64,000 bases of DNA from Conus ventricosus (Eukaryota; Mollusca; Gastropoda; Neogastropoda; Conidae): contig CM031615.1 of the NCBI GenBank assembly GCA_018398815.1, forward strand, positions 54,308,044-54,372,043, given 5' to 3'. Both the position numbers and the translations under genes were made by a program. Every line of letters begins with the position of its first letter. The stretch's first letter is position 1. Under the pieces are notes generated by a model. It saw only the letters and a list, made by a program, of their open reading frames with translations, had not been told where the DNA came from and made no database searches. Below, piece after piece: positions 12,142 through 23,899 of the stretch.

Positions 12142-12873
12142 GGGAGCGTGCCGGTGTTCCCCGGGTTCAATGTTCCCCAGTAGCGCTGTTCCCCGTGTCT
12201 CTGTTCCCCAGTGTCGATGTTTCCCGACCGAAAAAGCGTGCCGCTGTTCCCGTACCGGTGTTCCCCAGGTTCTCTGTTCCCCAGTAGCGCTGTTCCCCAA
12301 ACAGATTTCAATGCACGTTAGCGCCAGTACGGGCCCTACTGTACAAGGAGAGGTTGCGCCGGGCACATCCCACATTCGCCTATGTCTCTGTGTGCGTGCA
12401 CTGATGCGTGCGTGCGTGTTACTTTTAGACTGTCTACACAGACCTGATGGGGTCATGCAAGTGCTGGCCTGCTGGTTCCAGCGCTGTCCAGTCGGCATGA
12501 AACCCCTCTTCTACGGCCCTCCCGCTCCACCCCAATACCCCTCCCCCCCACTCTCCCCCCCCCCCCAATCCCCTCCCACCCCGCCCTCCCAATGCCTCGC
12601 CTATAGCAATGAAAACAACAGTAACAACGTTTAAGTCAGCAAAACCCACCACCACCACCAACGGCAAAAACTTGGGGAACAGCGGGCCTGGGGAACACCG
12701 GGACCGGGGATTTGCGGGAATGGGGAACAGCGGGATCGCCACAGGGTGGGGAACAACGAAACTGGGGAACTCAGGGACTGAATTTCGATTTTTTTTTTTC
12801 TTGAGGGGAACACCGGGGCTGGGGAATATAGAGACTGGGGAACAAAGAACCTGGGGAACAGCGGCAGGACCCC
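12142..12873. mobile_element. 732-bp non-autonomous DNA transposon with GTTCCCC subterminal arrays
   Basis: It is inserted into the LINE at 10800-13280 and flanked by an 8-bp target duplication, GTCTTCAG (12134-12141 and 12874-12881). Its ends form imperfect inverted repeats: left GGGAGCGTGCCGGTGTTCCC, right end reversed GGGTCCTGCCGCTGTTCCC. The first 170 bp hold seven exact GTTCCCC motifs plus two variants, at roughly 16-18 bp spacing. The last 200 bp hold eight copies of the reverse complement GGGGAAC. The middle has no open frame with transposase features. An 8-bp duplication is typical of hAT, P and some KDZ-type transposons, and I cannot assign the superfamily. Confidence 0.85.
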
Positions 12874-12881
12874 GTCTTCAG
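12874..12881. repeat. Right 8-bp target duplication (GTCTTCAG)
   Basis: Identical to 12134-12141. Confidence 0.85.
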
Positions 12882-13395
12882 AAAGTTCGGTCTCTTGCTG
12901 TTAAAAAGGACACCTTAAATATGTTTTATCGTTGTTCAGTAGAATCAGTGCTGTGTCCTTTGGCTTTTTATGCTGGTTTGGAAATGTTAGTGTGAAAAAA
13001 AAAACATTTTAAACAGAGTGGTAAATTACATGTGGAAAGATTACTGGTAAAAAAAAAACAAGGACAGTCAGATAAACTGTATGAATGTCGTGTCACACAA
13101 AAAGCTGTGAACATTGCTGCCGACAGTTCTCGTGTTCTTTCCAACAACAACAAAAAGCTACAATGTTCTACCATCTGGACGAAGATTCCAGATTCCAAAA
13201 TTCAAACAAATAGAACTAAAAACAGTTTCGTTCCCAGTTCCATCAAACTCCTGAATCAAAACTGAATTGTCGATGAGTGTATTATTCTGTGTGTGAGTGG
13301 GTGGATGGGTAGGTGGGCTTTGTTAAATATAGATCCAGACATGTTCTTATGGCCATCCTTAATTTCTGTTTGGAGGTTATAAAGTGTTCTTGACA

Positions 13396-13397
<2 letters not shown>

Positions 13398-13481
<84 letters not shown>
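13398..13481. repeat. (CT)n followed by (CA)n
   Basis: CT run at 13398-13442 passing directly into CA run at 13443-13481. Confidence 0.95.
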
Positions 13482-13483
<2 letters not shown>

Positions 13484-13593
13484 CTCAGCGTTTCCCTTTC
13501 CCTCCATCCCGTGTCTCTGACGGGAATTGTTTTCGCGTTGGTATGCTGCGGTGTTGCTTTGACCTTTGGAGTTGTGTTGCCTTTGTTTGCGCA

Positions 13594-13647
13594 ACGCAGC
13601 CAAAGAATATAGTACACTCCGTAGTGTACTATATTCTTTGACGCAGC
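13594..13647. mobile_element. 40-bp perfect palindrome flanked by 7-bp direct repeats
   Basis: CAAAGAATATAGTACACT (13601-13618) pairs without mismatch with 13623-13640 around a 4-nt loop (CCGT). The palindrome is bounded on both sides by ACGCAGC (13594-13600 and 13641-13647), which looks like a target duplication. The CAAAG-type end recalls hAT inverted repeats, but 7 bp is one short of the hAT norm. It could be a minimal inverted-repeat insertion or a template-switch product. Confidence 0.65.
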
Positions 13648-13663
13648 TCTGCAGTTGGAGGGG

Positions 13664-14218
<555 letters not shown>

Positions 14219-14640
14219 AAATAATTGGAGGAGACCCAGGCCTTTCTCATTTGTGCATAAGTATTCCTTTGGGAGTGATCAACTAAACAGGTGGTAAATG
14301 TTCAGTGCACCGCAGCCGGCGCCGTTCCCGCCCCCTCTCTTATCTCCATTCCCGACCGTGCCTACCCCACAGACATAGAAACCTTCGTGGCCTACCCCCA
14401 CCTCGCTTTCCCCTCGCCAGTCCCGTCCGTTCATCTTCTACAACCAGACGGCATCAGATCAACGAAGCTGGTTTCTCTGCTGTTTCATAGAAATTGGCTG
14501 AAGGAGAACTTAGTGTGAAGATGATGTCAAGACCGACCCCTGGAGGTCTGCCCTGACAGGATCGGTCTAGATGGGAGTGAAGGGAGTGCCTGACCTCACA
14601 CGCCCCGCAAGAGCCCACACGAGAAAGATTACGATACAAC
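14219..14640. other. Non-coding, nothing recognised
   Basis: No repeat unit or coding signal was identified. Confidence 0.4.
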
Positions 14641-14654
14641 ACCCCATTTATTCA

Positions 14655-14880
14655 CACCAACACACACAGTCATAAATAAGCATTCCAACACACACAACAT
14701 GCACAATCACAATCAAGCATTCCAACGCACACAACATGCACAATCACAATCAAGCACTCCAACACACACAACATGCACAATTATAAATAAACATTTCACC
14801 ATACGACGTACACAATCACAATTACAGCATTCCAGCACATATGACACATACACAATTATAAAGAAACATTTCCAGCATCC
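14655..14880. repeat. 37-bp diverged tandem repeat
   Basis: Units carrying AACATGCACAATCACAATCA begin at 14696 and 14733, with further diverged units from 14770 on. Total about six copies, with a conserved GCATTCCA segment. Confidence 0.8.
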
Positions 14881-15127
14881 ATCCCTTCCCACACCCTGGA
14901 GTGCCTCCACACCCCTGCCTCCGTCAAGTCTACTGGGAGCACCCTGTCGCACTAGGTGCTCCGAACCGGATTGGTTCTGGAAGGGAGTCGCTCAAAGCCG
15001 ACACCCTCGACACACAAGCAGGCAGTGATGAGCGCGTCCCGGAGGGGGGGGAGAGAACGTGGCGTTGTTACTGGAGGTCCTGGACGGGGATCAGGGCCGG
15101 CCAGTCAAGCCGGCGGGCTTTTCTACC

Positions 15128-15280
15128 AGTCCGCGGTCCCAGCCAGAGCGTGGCCTCAACCAGCACGTGGCACCATCCAGTCCGCGGTCCCAGCCAGAGC
15201 GTGGCCTCAACCAGCACGTGGCACCATCCAGTCCGCGGTCCCAGCCAGAGCGTGGCCTCAACCAGCACGTGGCACCATCC
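15128..15280. repeat. 51-bp minisatellite, three identical copies
   Basis: The unit starts AGTCCGCGGTCCCAGCCAGA and is repeated exactly three times, then the first six bases recur at 15281-15286. The copies show no differences, so the array is young or recently homogenised. The period is a multiple of three and gives a repetitive peptide in several frames, but nothing suggests it is coding. A poly-G run (15309-15328) follows. Confidence 0.95.
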
Positions 15281-15329
15281 AGTCCGGACTCCGGGTGAAG
15301 CCCCCGGGAGGGGGGGGGGGGGGGGGGAA

Positions 15330-16930
15330 ACGTAGCTGGGAGGAGAGAAGAAAGGGAGGGAAGGAAGAAGGAAGGAGGAAGGGTACTGGAACCCCGCTGT
15401 CAGTACAGTCTGACCCATGCTGTTAAATCTTAACAGCCACTCGCATGATGGGCGAGGGGAAGTCTACTAAATGCACCAATAATCCCAGCTCAACACAGAC
15501 CTGAGCATAACACAGTAAACCCATCGAATCAGGAATGTTCATTAGGGTCTTCTCACACGATGCAGGTAAAAGACTGCATTAAATCAACAGGTTATAAAAC
15601 AAATATGAATTATCTTCACCCTTCTCTCACTCACGTTTAACATTTGCCTTTCTTAGGAAATAACCAACACAGCGACCATCGCTTTATAACTGCCACCACA
15701 TTTGCAAATAATAATTCAATGGCATAATTGTCACATTTTATAGCCACATTTCAAAATAACACAAATCTCCAACCACGCATCCAAACGACAAATCATGCGT
15801 ACGCACACTCGCGAACATAAAACTCGTTCTCCTTGCACACACAAACGGACGGTGGCCGAAGGATAAGAGTCCGGCGAATGTGACAGGGGCGGACGAGCGA
15901 GACCAAGCAAGTTCCAACCCTGAATCACCAGGTTCTCTCCCATCCCCACCGACTACCGCATCACCAGATGCATAAACAGGAGAAAGAATTTTGGAAATAA
16001 TTTAGAATGGCCAGGTTAAAGATTGAATTAACCAGAGAAAAGGTCTCCCACAATATTTCTCTTACAATTTCGAAAACAAAAGAAAATTGCGCAAAAGAGA
16101 AGACTAAGCCGGCTAACAACAACAAACCAAAACAAACAAACCACGAAACTGATGCTTACCAGCTACCCGTGGGTGACCCAGAAGAGGCGGGTCAAACGAC
16201 TCTCTCTGCCCTCTGTCCAGTCGAGAGGACAGAGGCACAGGTGCGGAAAAAGAAGAAGTGATGTCCCTCTCCTACAGGCCGACTGTAGGAATTGAAGATA
16301 CCGACTGTACCTTCGATGATACGGTGAAGAACCAAGACCGGAGCAGGCGCTCCCAGAGACATCTTCCGCTCGAGTGAAGAGCTAACCTCCCTCAGCGATG
16401 GCGGCCAACATGCCATGCTGCGTCACAGAGTGAGCATACTTCAAACTAAAAGAAATGAAGCACGTGCGACAGGTAAAAAGACAGGCGAGAGGCCGATAGA
16501 CAGCAAGTTCGAGAGAAAGGTACCAGTCACCCGTGAACCTACAGGATGAATAGCACGGGTAGTGGAATAAGAGAGAGAGAGAGAGAAAACAAACCGAAGT
16601 TGAGCTGAACTACACCAAGGTGCAACCGCACCACAAGCCACATTAAGGGACGGATACACGACAACAGCAACGACAATAAACAAATGAATAATTCCGCCAC
16701 CCTAGATGGGTCAAACGTCGTAGGCCTCGTGACAAACTCGTGACAACCAACGACAGATGGGGGTGGGGGGTCCGTAGATCCTTCCTGTCCACTGTAGCAG
16801 TGGATAAATCGGCCATGCTGGTTATGAACGATCGTGAGGAAGGGAAATAGAATTCAACGCATCTTGTAACCGGACTAAACAGCTGTGAACGAAAGAGACA
16901 TGTGAATAACAAAACAAACGAACAAAGAAC
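15330..16930. other. Non-coding, nothing recognised
   Basis: AT-rich unique-looking sequence with only small A-rich patches (16080-16145) and a GA run (16569-16587). Confidence 0.4.
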
Positions 16931-16933
16931 ATT

Positions 16934-17054
16934 GAACAACAGTTTTTAATTCAGCGTTCATTAGGGTTGATTAAAAATTCAGGAGAGGATGATGAACAAC
17001 ACAGTTTTTAATTCAGCGTTTATTAGGGTTGATTAAAAATTCAGGAGAGGATGA
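16934..17054. repeat. About 60-bp tandem duplication
   Basis: Units 16934-16992 and 16993-17054 share CAGTTTTTAATTCAGCG, TTAGGGTTGATTAAAAATTC and AGGAGAGGATGAT, and differ by an inserted ACA and a C/T change. Confidence 0.9.
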
Positions 17055-17139
17055 TTCTAGCCACGCACACTTGGAGAAGAGAATCAGCCGCCATCTTTTC
17101 CATGCGTGCGTCGTGCGTCCTTGCCCCCTCGGTGTCATC

Positions 17140-17498
17140 CCGTTTCGCCCTGTTCCCTTTTCGCCCTTTCTTATTTCGCCCTAACGTTCCTACTGCAAGG
17201 CTCCCCCCCTGGCGTAACCAGTGTCCCAGTCTACTCCAAAGCAGAATCGATGGTCTTTAGATTAGAGTAGGGCGAAGCCCGAGAGAGGACGAAGGACGAA
17301 TGAACGAAGGCCGTTAGGCCAAGTCGTGCTCACACATTTCTGAGTAGGCGAAATGGGAGTAGACCAAATGGGAAGTAACCCTGAACATTGGAAAAGGGCG
17401 AGATGACATTGGTAGATAGGACGAAATGACACTGCCAGGATCGTGTTGTGGAAGTCCCAGTTCGCCCTGGCAGGGCAAAATGAAAAAGGGCGAAACGG
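17140..17498. mobile_element. Putative inverted-repeat element with TTCGCCC motifs
   Basis: The ends CCGTTTCGCCC (17140-17150) and GGGCGAAACGG (17488-17498) are perfect 11-bp inverted repeats. Similarity continues inward as further TTCGCCC copies on the left (17144, 17160, 17175), with the reverse complement GGGCGAA at 17270 and 17488. The layout resembles the transposon at 12142-12873. No convincing target duplication is seen, so this is a candidate only. A poly-C run follows at 17724-17748. Confidence 0.5.
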
Positions 17499-17869
17499 TA
17501 CCTCACCCTTGCCCTCTCTCCGCGACAGCCCGTGGCTAATCGCCGCTATTAACCCTGATGGATGTACTGACGCATCAGCAGTTCTTCGCTTGAGATGAGC
17601 GTGCACACGGAACAAGTTGTCACATAATTGCTCGCTGCACGCTGTGAATGCCGGGGTCAACGGAGCAGATCGTCTGCTTCTGTGCAGCAAACTGTCGATA
17701 AATCCGGCCTGCGGCGACATTCTCCCCCCCCCCCCCCCCCCCCCCCCCTTTACTCGCTGCAAAATCTGATTCACAGGCGTAGGAATAAAGTTAGGAAAGC
17801 GGGTCGTTCACTTGGTCCATTTTGTTCTTGTTCATGTAGCTAGCTATGTAATGAAATGTGTCCTAAATA

Positions 17870-18402
17870 TAATTTTTTTTGGTAATCTTAAAGAATAGTA
17901 TACGAAATTCTGGGGGCTATTTGCACGCACTTTTTCGGGTGTTTTCGGTTCTGCTCGATGGAAAGAGACGTAAGACACCCTCACCTGCTCACTTTGACCA
18001 CTCCTTCCCCACAAACATGCACAAAACATCACAAAATGACCGCAGCCGAGCAGTCTTCTTCTTCTTCTTCTTCCTAAAATACTGGTTCACTCAAAAACGA
18101 GTAGGTCACCAGCGGGACTTCCACAGTCATGCGGTTACTATTTACAGACAAGAACCCCAGTAGGCCTAGTGATGACGTTGTGTTGCATGTGATCAGCAAC
18201 CAAAATGGCGCATTTGATGTGCATGCATATATATCCCTACTTGTGAAATGAAATAAATTATCTGCACCCACATGTGTGGCCGGACAGGTCAAAGTGAGCA
18301 GGTGAGGGTGTCTTACGTCTCTTTGCATCGAGCAGAACCGAAAAAGTGCGTGCAAATAGCCCCCAGAATTTCGTATACTATTCTTCAAGATTGCCATTTT
18401 TA
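17870..18402. mobile_element. Foldback element with about 115-bp inverted arms
   Basis: The left arm (17870-18000) is repeated in reverse complement at 18287-18402. Shared pieces include AGAATAGTATACGAAATTCT, GGGGGCTATTTGCACGCACT and GAGACGTAAGACACCCTCAC. The left arm has eight extra bases (GTGTTTTC). The outer ends are A/T runs. The interior carries a short LINE tail (18055-18113). No transposase frame is present. Confidence 0.75.
18051..18114 (-). mobile_element. Solo LINE 3' tail, (GAA)n-ended
   Basis: Fifty-three bases match the tail of the minus-strand LINE at 21646-21698, including GGTTCACTCAAAAACGAGTA and TTCTTCTTCCTAAAATACTG. The sequence beyond it does not match that LINE. It is either an extremely 5'-truncated copy or a SINE that borrowed the LINE tail. 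Confidence 0.65.
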
Positions 18403-18420
18403 AAAAAAAAATTTTCTTCT

Positions 18421-18554
18421 TTTTTTTGGGGGGGGGGGGGGGGGGGTCTTTTTTTTATTTAATGGAAGCGTTGCATTGCCATTAGTGTTGTGACGTCACT
18501 TCAGTGGTTTGATTTTTGTGAAGGAAGGTCCCGTCCATCCCCAAAACTACGTGT

Positions 18555-18585
<31 letters not shown>

Positions 18586-18594
18586 GCGGGGGGG
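18421..18594. repeat. Poly-T/poly-G and GT/poly-G tracts
   Basis: T run then G run at 18419-18446, and (GT)n then G run at 18551-18594. Confidence 0.85.
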
Positions 18595-18599
18595 GCTCA

Positions 18600-20230
18600 G
18601 TTCAATTTTTATAGTAAAGTCATTCATCGAAATCGAGGGTGCTGATTCCATTTAAGAATGGCCGTCAAGAATATCCTTGTATTTAGTTGGGGTTCTTTGT
18701 TTTGTTTTTTAAGTTCAAGAGTGGTGCATTCCAACTCTGGTGGCTGAAAATCAATCTTCGAATGTATGTCGAATCCTGCGACAGAACACTATAATACTGG
18801 TTACTTAGAAGAAGAAAAAAGAAGGGGAAGAAAAAAAAACCTTACGATTTCACTGTTGCGCGTTTGCAAGGAAATCTTACCGAAAGAGGCTTGGCGAGTT
18901 AAATATTTCTCCCGGATATCCCACGTAAGATATCCTTGCACTTGGAATAACTTGTGTCAGTAAGTTTTTATCTCCGGTGGTCAGTGTGACGATGTTCAAA
19001 GGTTGCGATGGCCTCGGGTGAAATGATACTTTGGGATCGTGAAGGTCTCTTGCTCTCTGCATGGTCAAGTGTGTGTGTGTGTGCGCTGTTTGTTTATTGG
19101 TTTTGCTTGTTCGTTGGTTTTTGGTTGCAGTGGGAGGTCGCCTTATATGGATCATATGTTTCCCACACCAAGGAGATTATCAGTTTTATCCTCGTCCATG
19201 TCTTTGTCTGTCTGTCTGTTAGCATGATTGCTGAAGCTAATAGACTGATTTCAACCAAACTTGATCTGGTGTGCGGGTCCAGGATCTGTGCAGCAGTTGT
19301 AGTACAAACTTTCCACTCAACATGAACACTTTGAAGTTACTGTTGCAAAGGCATAAATTTGTCATGGAGTATTAAAACTTTCTACCAATCAATACCAACG
19401 ATGGTATTTCCTATTTCCCATGTCCTGTCACACAAAAAAATACAAGGGAAGTTATTCTTTTAGTCAGTAGGCGATATCACTTCCCTGATGGTGACACAAA
19501 AACCTGCTTTCTTACTATGCTTCATGCTCCGATGCTACTGTAAGCACCTGTTTTACATTTTTGATGTGGATTCCATTCAAAACATCCCGAGTCCACCATG
19601 CCAGGACAGAGATCTGCTCTCTCCTGCTGGATTTTTTTTAGTGCTTTTCTAGTTTACGCATGTGCTAGCTGAATGGGTGGCACAGCCAATTTTTTGTTTT
19701 CCGTTGGACTTTATTTTATCGATTTGGATAAATGGCGGGGGATCGGAGAGTCAACCCTGATATAACCTCTGTGATCGGCAAGACTGAAATCATGAGTAAG
19801 ACTGTGGACGTGAGGATAACGGTTATGGTAACTGTTTCTTGTTTCACTGTTTAATTTTTTTTTTTTTTAATGTTCAGGTTGAGCTGTAACGCAGGCATGC
19901 TCCGTAGTACCATATTGTACCTTTCATTCGGCAAAACCTAGTAGAATGAAGAAACCTCCTAAGTAAACTCGGTGTTGAAACAAACACACACACAATTAAA
20001 TGAGTTATTGATGTGAGAGACTGGCCTGAATAGGCCTGTTTAAAAAAAAAAAAAAAAAAAAAGAGCCTGTGTATCATTGATTTTATTCCAGGGTTGAGTG
20101 AGAATGTGTGAAACGACGCCAAATGATGCGTGCAAGGCATGCAGCCATTCAGTAAAATATGTTGAACGAAAGAAGGAAGTTAAACGGGGGGAAATAGAAG
20201 AAGTGGTAATTAGGCATACAGGGAAGATCT
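18600..20230. other. Non-coding; no gene seen
   Basis: Contains A-rich patches (18807-18839), a poly-T (19855-19869) and a poly-A (20042-20062). The segment 19130-19290 has the look of a dispersed repeat, but I cannot prove it from one copy. Confidence 0.4.
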
Positions 20231-20231
20231 C

Positions 20232-20525
20232 GGGGGGGGGGGGGGGGGGGGGGGTGCGCGCCCATGCGTGGGTATTTGTATATTTGTGTGTGGACGCGTA
20301 CCCGTGTGTACGTGTGCGTGTATGCATATGTGTGTGAGAGAGAGAGAGGGGGGGAGGGAGGGAAGTAGAGACGCACAGAGAGAGAGAGAGAGAGAGAGAG
20401 AACACCATTGGCAAAGTGATTATATACAAAGATTGACGCTAGTCCTGCGAATAAAATTATAAACCGAGGCTCCATGTATGAATGAACACAAATATAAACC
20501 GAGGTTCCGTGTATGAATGAACGCA
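20232..20525. repeat. Poly-G, GT, GA tracts and a 35-bp duplication
   Basis: Poly-G lies at 20232-20254 and GA runs at 20335-20348 and 20379-20401. A 35-bp unit (TATAAACCGAGG core) is duplicated at 20458-20525. Confidence 0.8.
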
Positions 20526-21640
20526 CGCATAACATTTATGCACACACATAAAATCCTATCACCAACTTTCGGAAGAGAAGGCCGGTTTGACTGTTGGTTT
20601 GGATGATACGTGTGCGTATATCACATGCACCGAAAGAACGAAAACAGTTACTGAAAAAAACTGAGTCTGACGGACTGAATGACACGGGGAAACGAATGAA
20701 TGCAGTGCTGTCTTGCGGCTCTTCAGTACTCTTAATGATAATAATGATAATTACTACAACAACAGCATTGATAATACTAATGTGGGCAAAACATGAATTG
20801 TTTATAATCGTAGTGACTGTGTGTCCGGCGCGTGAAGAGGTGGAGACTGGGTGAGAAGTGGATGGGTGAGGAGGAAAGTGTGGCGGGAGTGGGAGTGGGG
20901 TGACTGTGGCTGATGATAGAGGGAGACGGAGGGAGAAAAAAAAAACAACTGCTACAGTGGCAACTGAAGGCGTGGTTCTTGCATTCTGAAAAAGGCGGTG
21001 AGAGAGAGAGAGAGAGAGAGAGTAATTTGATGCGATTATATTTAAACATTGCATGGTACCGCACTGTATGTTGGCCTGTAGCAAATTCCCTGAAACGAAA
21101 TGAGACAACGACAAAGAATAATTTCATTTGAATTGGCTAAAGTTCACAAGAGTGTTGGTGTACCTTGTACCAACACACCAATTTGATGATATACGCTGAA
21201 CATATGTTTAATTTACATTAGTCGGTAATGCACAGATATTATGAGCCATGAAGCTCAGAGGAAGAAGAAAGAAGAGTTCATTCCGATGTATTGGGCGTAT
21301 GCCTGTGAGGAAACAAATCCACGCAGCTGACTTCGACTCTTGAGCACGTGGGATTACGCTAGGCAATCCACACAGGAGTTTGAACATGTAAGAAGAGTGC
21401 GGGGTTACAGGTAAGTTTTGAACAGATGAAAATCGCCATGGCTCTGTTAAAAAAAAAAAAAAAAAGTTTAAAAAAAAGTTTTAAAAAAGTGTGAAAAAGA
21501 TGATTTTGTCATGGAATTTGGGGTCAGTAAATTAGTTTCAATGCCACGTGTTGGCAAAAATAGCAGAATGATGCATGACTTGTGGACTCCTTGTGTTTCT
21601 ACGCACTAGGATTTTGGAGTGGAAAGTCCAGCAGACGACC
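20526..21640. other. Non-coding; A-rich tracts only
   Basis: Poly-A/T patches at 20937-20945 and 21448-21465, and a GA run at 21001-21022. No supported gene. Confidence 0.4.
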
Positions 21641-21645
21641 GAAGG

Positions 21646-22885
21646 TTCTTCTTCTTCCTAAAATACTGGTTCACTCAAAAACGAGTAGGTCACCAGCGCG
21701 CATGTTAAAAAGTAAAATAAAATAACATAAAACATAAAACAGTGCAACTCAAGACTGTTGGCCCCTGGAGCAAATTTGGCAACAAGGGGTCGCACTCGAT
21801 TCAAGAAGTTAAAAGCAATGGCCAAATTCAGGCCCAGGTAAAAGTAAAATATCTGGGGAAGTAAAAATAGAAAATCGTCAATATGCAGATCTCAAAACTG
21901 TCGAATCAACTTGTCCCCTAAATGAGACTGCACTTGTGGCAATCTTGATGGCACCCGGCAGTGAGTTCCACAGCCTTACAGAACTGGGATAAAAAGAATG
22001 TAAGTGGCTGTCAATATTTGATGCAGGTATGGTATAACATTGACCGCCACTCCTGGTGCTACTTTTATTCAATACTAGTTGTTCCATTGGAATATCGATT
22101 ACTTTAGCTCTGCCTTTGAAGAAGATGTTAAGTTTGATAAAAGCTCTTCTCTCTTCCAAGGGTTTCCATTCTAATTTCCTCATGTTCTTCCTAGTATTCC
22201 CCTTTTCTCTGATGTGGTTCCCTGTTACAAACCGCGCTGCTCTCTTCTGAATCTTTTCGAGGTTATCAATGTCCTTTAGATGGTAAGGATCCCAAACTGA
22301 GCAACCATATTCCAGTACTGGTCTAACCAGTGTTTTGTAGCAGTCGTCTTTAACCTTTTGGGGGCAGTCATTGATATTCCTGTATAAGAAAGCTAAGATG
22401 TTATTTGCTTTCTTACATACTAAATTGTAATGTTCTTTCCATTTGAGACGACTATCTATAATCACGCCTAAATATTTTGCAGCATTAGTTTCTTTAAGAA
22501 TAGTATTATGGATAGAATAATCTGATCTAATTGGTGAGCGTTTGTTACATATACGCAACACTTGGCACTTTTGGGGATGAAATTCCATTTTCCAAGTACT
22601 TTCCCACTCTTGTAAAGCGTTTAGATCTTCTTGTAGAATGCGTGTATCATTCTTGCTTCTGATTGTTCTATATACTAAACTGTCATCTGCAAAAAGCCTT
22701 ATAGTAGTTCCAGGAGAGAGATTTCTACTTATGTCATTTATATAAATTAAGAAAAACAAGGGCCCCAGAACAGTTCCCTGTGGTACACCTGACAAGACTG
22801 GTTTACAATGGGATGACGACCCTTCCACAACAACTTTCTGCGTTCTCCCAACGAGAAATGATCTAGCCCATGTGGAAATGATCTA
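21646..22885 (-). mobile_element. 5'-truncated LINE, reverse transcriptase C-terminal half (Jockey/CR1-like)
   Basis: An intact 316-codon minus-strand frame (22828-21878, with coding homology starting near 22875) begins in the middle of the reverse-transcriptase domain. It has SGVPQGTVLGPLFFLIYIND, the catalytic FADDSLVY, YLGVIIDSRLKWKEH and LVRPVLEYGCSVWDPY, and ends in a normal C-terminus and stop. The 3' UTR continues to a (GAA)n-type tail (21646-21698). The frame is unbroken, unlike the LINE at 10800. Endonuclease and the first half of the reverse transcriptase are missing, as expected for 5' truncation during insertion. The clade is tentative. Confidence 0.9.
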
Positions 22886-23780
22886 GGTTCATGTGGATGG
22901 TGCTTGCATAGAGAACGGAACGGACATGTGATCTGCCTCACATCAGAGTCAGGTGTGGTATGGGTCAAGGGCTGGACCGTGAGATGAATATGTGTTGGTA
23001 CTGGCTGATCTGAGAGAGAGAAGCCAAGTGCAGCTTTGAGTGTAATACAAGAAAATACAGCGTTTTGGGCGTGTACTGTAACCGTGGACTCGGACCTGTC
23101 GCTCACCCGCCTGAAACGAAATTGGTGGCCGTTGTATTTTCGTTCCGTCAGGTATCAGAGTTGGTTTATACCAAAAGGAATACACATGTTGGCCCCTTTC
23201 TTTTTTTTTTTTTTTTTTTTTTTTTTCCCCAACAAATCCGACAGAAAACGCTGCCTTTCAAAGGGAAGGTACTCGAAGTCGTTTAGGGAGCCTCCTTGAC
23301 AAAACCAATGTAGATTATTTCCATTGGTAATGTCCATAGCGACACCCACGTCGTACGACGCTGTGTTTTGGGGGGCAGGGTAATGTTTACAGTGACACCG
23401 GCGTCTCGCTCAGCCTCGTTAAGCCCCGTCCTTCGTCAGACACAGACACAAGACGCGCACACAACAACTGCTTGGTGACCCCGCCTACACACCGTAAATC
23501 GAGCACATAGCGTTTTGACAAACCAACCACCCATGTGCTGCGTGTCTCTGTTGGTATGAACCGTCAGACTGACTACCCCAACACCCCTTTGCTGGAATGT
23601 GATATGTTTGTGTGAGTACTGCGACCCCAAAAGTCGCGTGCTTCAGACCTTGTCTGGAGCCTTCACATAGCTATCCCTGCCTAAAGGAGTGGTAGGTACT
23701 AAAACCGCAGTTCTGAAAGGTAGCTCAGTAGCTGATTACGAAACAGCGAGCGGCTTACTGTGGATCTTTATGGCAGCAGA
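22886..23780. other. Non-coding with poly-T tract
   Basis: Poly-T at 23202-23226. Otherwise nothing I recognise. Confidence 0.4.
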
Positions 23781-23899
23781 ACAGGCGGAGGCATTAAGGT
23801 ATGTGTGTCACAGTTTGTTTATGCTTTACACACGTCTTCGAATATAAATGTTCGAATATAAATGTTGTCCTAGTGTTTGTTCCGTGCACTTCTGCCTGT

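Larger units (their letters stand above)
10800..13280 (+). pseudogene. Decayed LINE reverse transcriptase (CR1/L2/Rex1-like), split by a DNA transposon
   Basis: Broken plus-strand frames show reverse-transcriptase boxes in order. These are KSKAASPDNICGNLLKS (11184-11234), ALTSLVMKSFERLVRQIL (near 11370-11430), IDFSSAFNTIQP (near 11572-11605), TGAPQGTILSPVLFTLHTND (near 11738-11797), then WCKENCLDLN and RRFQIPKFK at the 3' end. Stops and frameshifts interrupt it. The catalytic [FY]ADD box appears as LYDS (near 11835-11845), so it is inactive. The frame continues perfectly across the inserted element when 12142-12881 is skipped (SRIYCLQ, then KVRSLAVKKD). The clade is tentative. Confidence 0.85.

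Noticed and set aside
17262..17774. 170-codon minus-strand open frame
   Set aside because: It starts in translated poly-C, crosses the inverted-repeat element, and shows no recognisable domain or splice support.
20536..21114. 192-codon minus-strand open frame
   Set aside because: Contains poly-Ile and Ser runs from simple repeats and no domain. The opposite strand is open in similar ways.
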